Assembly (NCBI GenBank): GCA_902806595.1
Contig: CADCXC010000009.1
Coordinates: 1-64,000, forward strand
Length of the DNA stretch: 64,000 bases
Origin: Pyrenopolyporus hunteri
Lineage: Eukaryota > Ascomycota > Sordariomycetes > Xylariales > Hypoxylaceae
Reading direction: 5' to 3'
Below the pieces are notes generated by a model. It did no database searches, was not told where the DNA came from, and worked only from the letters and a program-made list of their open reading frames with translations. Each line of letters begins with the position of its first letter. Within the stretch, counting starts at the first letter, position 1. The translations under genes were made by a program, and so were the position numbers. This document shows, one piece after another, positions 59,201-64,000 of this stretch.

Positions 59201-60472
59201 GAATTTAAAAATATATTAAATATTATATTTAAATAATATTTAAAATATTATAAAATAAAAAATAACGAAAAAATAAATATATTAACGAAAAAAATAATAA
59301 AAAAAAGTTTTAAAAATTTAACTTCGAAATTTATTACGATAAAAATTAAAAGTTTAATTAAATTTTAAACTCGAAATATAATAACGATATAATAAAAAAA
59401 AACGAAAATATCGAACGAATTTTTAATAATTAAAATCGATTATAAATTAAATTAAAAACCACGGGTATTATAACTTTTAAAAAAAATATTAAAATAATAT
59501 TTAAATATTATTTCGATTTATAAAAATTATAAATAATATTACGATAAATTTAATTATTAAAAAATAAAAGTATATTATATTTATACGTCGTATTTAAAAA
59601 AAAAATATAAAATTAAAATATATAATATATTATAAAAAATTAAAAGTTTAATAAAAAAAATAACCTCGACTTTTTAAATCGAAAAAAAAAACGAATCGAA
59701 ATAAAAAAAAATAATTAATTTATAAAATTTCATCGATTTAAATTATACGATTTAATCGATAAATATAAATATTAAACGTAATTAATATAATATTTATTAA
59801 AATTTAAAAAATTTTACATTATAATAAATTTTTTTAATAAAATATATTTATTATTTAAAAAAAAATAATATTATTTTAAAAAAAATATAAATAAACGACG
59901 AATAAACGAAAAAAAAATATAAAAAAAAAATTAAATATAATTACTTTTATAAAAATAATTTAAAAATTATTTACGAGTTTATATTACGTTAATTTTTTTT
60001 ATATAAACGTTCGAAAAAATAAAAACGAAATATAATTATTAATTTAATATATTATAAATAACTTTAAAAAAAAAATATTTTAATCGATTAAAAACTTTTA
60101 AAAAATAAAAGTTTATAAACGGTAAAAACCTACGAAAAAATACACGAAAATAATTTTTTATAAATTTATAATTAAATTAATTTTTTAATAAAAAACTTAT
60201 AAAAATAAAAAACTTAATATTAAAAAAATAAAAAATTTAAACGTTTTAAAATTAAATCAATCGACAAATAATAATCGTTAATTAAAAAATAATAAACTTT
60301 TAAAAACACGAGTTAATATTTTAATTACTGGACTAACGACATTACGATATATTAAAAAATTTTATAAATTAAAGCTTGCTACGTTCCATACCTTTAGGGA
60401 GGTTGCGTAAAAGAGCCCGCGCCTATACGCTCAGACGTTAAACAATATAACAACAACAACAACAACAACAAC
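53282..60472 (+). mobile_element. RIP-decayed retrotransposon, probable Tad-clade LINE
   Basis: A 7.2-kb block that is overwhelmingly A+T from about 53338 to 60375, with CpA/TpG nearly absent and residual C/G mostly in CpG, hence saturated RIP. It is bounded by a perfect 12-bp direct repeat. The right end, about 60376-60472, is not AT-rich and finishes in a (CAA)n tail (60449-60472). A simple-repeat tail plus a target-site duplication without terminal repeats is the structure of a LINE inserted in + orientation. Without the nested 783-bp element and its 10-bp duplication the length is about 6.4 kb, within the range of fungal Tad-like LINEs. No reading frame survives, so reverse transcriptase is not demonstrated. 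Confidence 0.8.
55016..55798. mobile_element. Foldback/MITE-like element nested in the RIP-decayed LINE
   Basis: A 783-bp island of mixed composition inside the AT-rich block. Its two halves are inverted copies. The left end (GCATTGCTATGTGCACTACC) reappears reversed at the right end, and the inner arms (about 55195-55348 and 55422-55570) match closely, for example CCCTATTTCAAAAGTTATT. The centre has a small palindrome, GGGGTGATCATGTGATCCCC, at 55371-55390. It is flanked by a direct 10-bp repeat, AAATTTATAA (55006-55015 and 55799-55808). Long terminal inverted repeats with about 10-bp duplications suggest a non-autonomous Mutator-like (MULE) foldback element. Reading frames mirrored in the arms (the same peptide on opposite strands) are by-products of the inverted repeat, not genes. 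Confidence 0.82.
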
Positions 60473-60484
60473 AAAAAGCACGAC
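60473..60484. repeat. Right target-site duplication of the 7.2-kb transposon
   Basis: AAAAAGCACGAC directly follows the (CAA)n tail and is identical to 53270-53281. The As at its left edge could partly belong to the tail, leaving at least seven unambiguous bases. Confidence 0.85.
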
Positions 60485-62526
60485 GTACAGCGCTGCGTGG
60501 TACAGTATATGCAACGGGCTGTTCGTTTCCTATTGGAATGCCACATGGCTGGACGATAAGGCACAAGATCTGCACCATCGCTGCTGAGCGCTCCCCCCCC
60601 CTTCCCCCCAACATGTTGCCGATCCCATTTTTAGGGTTTCTGGAGGTTTATGGGATATATGTATTTTGTATTGTACGTTCGACTACTTACACCTGACGAG
60701 CTTAAACTCGACAACCCGTCTGAGATTGCATCCCGCTCTTTTCGAGTGTCATATTGTAGGACACCAACCGTTCCACAGAGCCGCCACCGGCAGTGGGCGG
60801 CCTGAGCACGGACGAACCTATATGCCAGTAATGCGATGATGATCTACCCTAATCTACCCGCCTAGACGTCGCTCTTTTCCATTTCCTACGCACATACATG
60901 ATGTATCTGTTTGTAGGTACGCACGTATGCATGTACTTCTGAGTCATCACATATCGAGCAGGGATTTCAGGTCGACGACTCGTCTTTAACTCAACCCCCC
61001 CTCTCCCCTTCTGCAATGAATGGGATGAGGACGGCCGGATTTGTCCTTTCGGGGCGGAACCGAATGTTATGAGGTACGGTACGCGCCGATGACGAGGTGA
61101 CAACGGTTGCGACAACAAATAACCGTAGTAGGCAATGGTAGTAATATACCGGGAAGCTGAATGCGAAATAGTACAATTATCCAGATATTGCGCTGGAGGT
61201 AAGATGCTTACCGGTAGAATCAGTAAAGAGTAACAACAACGGTGAATATCTTGTAATTTTAGAAACGTTCGATGAACTCAGTCCATGGCCCTTCTAAGCA
61301 ACTCGGAGACTCCAATCTGACGTTTAATTGAACTCGCATATTCTAGACTGCCTCCTTAGCTTGCATAACCGTCGTATGGCTACCTACGTATATTGGAGAG
61401 GCTATAGCCGACATGCCCTAACAACACAGGTGACCTAAATATCTTTATACCTCTATAGTTGAAGGTTTCTAAAAGTGGCATCTACCCTGGGATTTAATAT
61501 CGCGGCGTCTTGACTGCTTGGCCGAATAGTAGTGAGCGTCCCTACCTAACCTATGTTTCGTGGGATTTTTTATGGGAATCCATTCTAATCTTCTATTGTC
61601 GACTCTCTAGTACGCGCTGCTCACCTCTGTCCGACGTCCCTTGTCTCCTATGCTCCGGTATGCACCAGGGAAATAGCGTAGTGTACCCACGTAGGTGTGT
61701 AGGCCGGTATACCTAATATATAACTCGGCTCGCTTCTAACGTCGCTATCTGTACTCGTGGGCCTATGTACGTGGGTATTATGATCACGACATTGATCCCT
61801 TGCGTCTCTGTACTACCTGGAAATGTTAGATACCGAATCAAACGCCTGCGCTGCGTTGCTCTTCTGTCTCCGTGTGGGTACCTAATCTACCCGCCAGTCA
61901 GCCACATTTCTACGCCGATAAAGGGCATGTCCATACACGATTAAATAAGCCCTATGTTGTTACAATGATGGCGACCATGATGACCTCATCTACTTGCCGT
62001 GTTATCACAAGCGAATCGAATTAAACCCTAATGCATTTAATTCGCTCTCGTGTACGACGAGATTCCCGTTTAGGTAAATTCCAGAAGACCGGCAGGAGGG
62101 GGAAAGGAGAGAAGAGAGAATTCCTATCCGTCAATTCTACCGATCTTTCGCACAAAGTGTCAGGCTGTGTGCATGTACTGCCGGGCGAACCGGAAACGAG
62201 AACCGCAATGTTGAAATTCTGTTGTTGAAACCAAATGATGCAAATGAGGCCATCACCATAACCTAAAAGGGTGTCCCTTCTGTTTATTTTAAATGCAGGA
62301 GTCAACCGGAAACTCCCCAATGTTACCCTTCCCATACTCGTACCGTCCCGTACGTACAGTAAACCGCCCGCGTTTCCCCACGCCACCTACATCGCTTGAG
62401 GATGGAGGAGGGGGCCCTAACCGCATCGCAAGAGCGGGATACCACACCCTTTCCTTAACCGTCCCTCATGTCGAAAACCGCGTGGCCTTACCGTTACGGC
62501 CATAATGTCGATAATGCACTTCTACG
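60485..62526. other. Gene-free region between transposon and SHMT gene
   Basis: About 2 kb of mixed composition. Frames at 60849-61176, 61510-61716 and 62021-62505 are short, overlapping and unrecognised. No RIP footprint and few palindromic motifs. It includes the 3' flank of the serine hydroxymethyltransferase gene. Confidence 0.5.
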
Positions 62527-64000
62527 TCATTGTCTCTCCTCCCAAGGGAGAGGGTACGTCCCTACCCAGTCGGAGACCTCTGCGCGTAGCTGCACGATTT
62601 CGGAATCCTCCTCGCCTGTGCCAAGGTACTCGAAGAAGGATTTGAGCTTGTATCTATTACCCTTCTCCTCAGCCGCAGCGCGCGCCGCCTTGTCCACCCT
62701 AGATGCGATGGCTACCGCACGGTCGATAATGTCAGCCACCCTGACAAAATCGCTCTCGCCGAAGCCGCGCGTCGTCATGGCCGGCGTGCCTATCCGCAGG
62801 CCTCCCGGGATCATCGCCGATACATCACCAGGGACTGTATTCTTATTGCTGGCTACGCCAACCAGTTCTAGTACTCGCTCGACCCGAGCGCCGTCGACTC
62901 CCTGGGACTTCAGGTCTACTAGGACTAGGTGGTTATCTGTGCCGCCGCTCACGAGCTTGTATCCGAGGCCGCCGTTGTTTTTGGGCTCTCCTAGGCGCTT
63001 TGCGAGGGCTTGCGAATTCGCCAAGACCTGCTCCTGATAAGCCCGGAACTCGGGCGTCTGCGCCTGTTTCAGCGCCACGGCCAGTGCCGTGATGGTGTGG
63101 TTGTGAGGGCCGCCCTGGTGGCCGGGGAACACCGAGTTGTTTATGGGGTTCTCGAGGTTGTACCTAATCTCTTCTTTCGTCTTAGGATTGACCTTCCTTA
63201 CACCCCTTCTGTAGAAGATCATGGCACCTCGAGGACCGCGCAGGCTCTTGTGGCTCGTGGTAGTCACGATATCCGCGAAGCTGAAGGGGCCAGGGATAAC
63301 CTTGGCCGCGACCATACCTGAGATGTGCGCTATGTCGGCTAATAGGTAGGCGTTCACCTTCTCGCACGTGTCCTTGATTGCCTTGTAATCGATGAACCTA
63401 CCGTAGGCGCTAGCTCCAGCCACAATGATCTTAGGACGATAGATCTGAGCGAGTTCGTCGAGCTTCTCGTAGTCGATTAACCCCGTCTCTTCATTTAAGC
63501 GGTATGGGACAGTCTCGAAGTACTTAGATACAGCTGATATTTTCTTCGTAGGAGTTTGGTAGCCGTGAGAGAGGTGGCCTCCGTGAGGGAGATCCAACCC
63601 CATCAACCGGTCGTGAGTCTCCATCAGTGCGGAGTAGACGTATAGATTTGCGGGCGCTCCAGAGAGTGCTGATCATCGTGATAAATTCCGCAACATTAGC
63701 CACGAGGATGGTCAAGCTACACTGCTATTCGAATCATGATTCAATGCCTTTATGCAGACTTACGTTGGACATTGACACCCCATTCCCTCTCATCTAAGCC
63801 GAAGGTTTCGAGAGCTCTTTGCTGGCACAACCTTTCAGACTGGTCGATGAACTCGTTGCCTGCGTAATACCTCGCTCCAGGATAACCCTCTGAATACTTG
63901 TCTATATCCCAAGGTTAGCTCGGATGTAGCGGAAGCCGTCATCATGGTATCTCTGTACTTTGCATTACACTGCCTAGAGCGTCAAGAACGGCTTGCGACG
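62527..64000 (-). CDS. SHM: Serine hydroxymethyltransferase (5' end outside window)
   Basis: A PLP enzyme that interconverts serine plus tetrahydrofolate with glycine plus methylene-tetrahydrofolate. Visible exons are 63959-64000 (continuing beyond the window), 63764-63901 and 62527-63668, covering the C-terminal 439 residues; the N-terminal part is missing. Spliced blocks are AVLDALGSVMQNKYSEGYPG, EWGVNVQPLSGAPANLYVYS, HLSHGYQTPTKKISA, the PLP-lysine motif TTTSHKSLRGPRG, and VFPGHQGGPHNHTITALA. The junction codons AAC and CCA are split by introns of 57 and 95 bp. The ending DWVGTYPLPWEERQ does not by itself decide between cytosolic and mitochondrial isoforms, as the N-terminus is not visible. 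Confidence 0.94.

Noticed and set aside
53282..60472. AT-rich block considered as a centromere
   Set aside because: It is only about 7 kb, has precise transposon borders with a target-site duplication, and lies close to a telomere.

Overview
The window is the left end of a chromosome of a filamentous ascomycete (Pezizomycotina, most likely Sordariomycetes). The + strand opens with about 147 bp of CCCTAA telomere repeats. Genes carry short spliceosomal introns, mostly 50-110 bp, with GTRAGT-like donors, CTRAC-like branch sites and YAG acceptors. Two Zn2Cys6 transcription factors are typical of fungi. Two AT-rich blocks have almost no CpA/TpG, which is the footprint of repeat-induced point mutation (RIP). 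No species is named: that would need a database search.

Layout. 1-147 is telomere and 148-420 a RIP-degraded block. 0.7-18.6 kb is a compact run of conserved housekeeping genes: ISU1 (Fe-S scaffold, only about 560 bp from the telomere repeats), UBP14 (deubiquitinase), MAD2 (spindle checkpoint), GUF1 (mitochondrial translation GTPase), a TPR protein, a secreted LPMO-like protein, DBP3 (ribosome biogenesis helicase) and RFT1 (N-glycosylation). 18.6-21.7 kb is gene-poor. 21.7-32.4 kb holds an accessory metabolic set: MFS sugar transporter, carotenoid oxygenase, Zn2Cys6 regulator, aldo-keto reductase and zinc alcohol dehydrogenase. A small secreted cysteine-containing protein lies alone at 34.6-35.1 kb. 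36.6-45.7 kb holds a second Zn2Cys6 regulator, an L-rhamnonate dehydratase and a divergent short-chain dehydrogenase, readable as a partial L-rhamnose catabolic cluster. A HAD-family protein follows at 46.9-48.3 kb. 48.3-53.3 kb is a gene desert. 53.3-60.5 kb is a decayed 7.2-kb transposon, most likely a LINE, flanked by a perfect 12-bp target-site duplication. Nested in it is a much less mutated 783-bp foldback element with its own 10-bp duplication. After another gene-free 2 kb, a serine hydroxymethyltransferase gene runs off the right edge.

Gene models were built by joining open frames at splice sites that keep phase and restore family motifs. All joins below are phase-consistent, but none is confirmed by transcripts. 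Short palindromic TACCTAGGTA-type motifs are scattered through almost every intergenic stretch and I noticed none inside exons.
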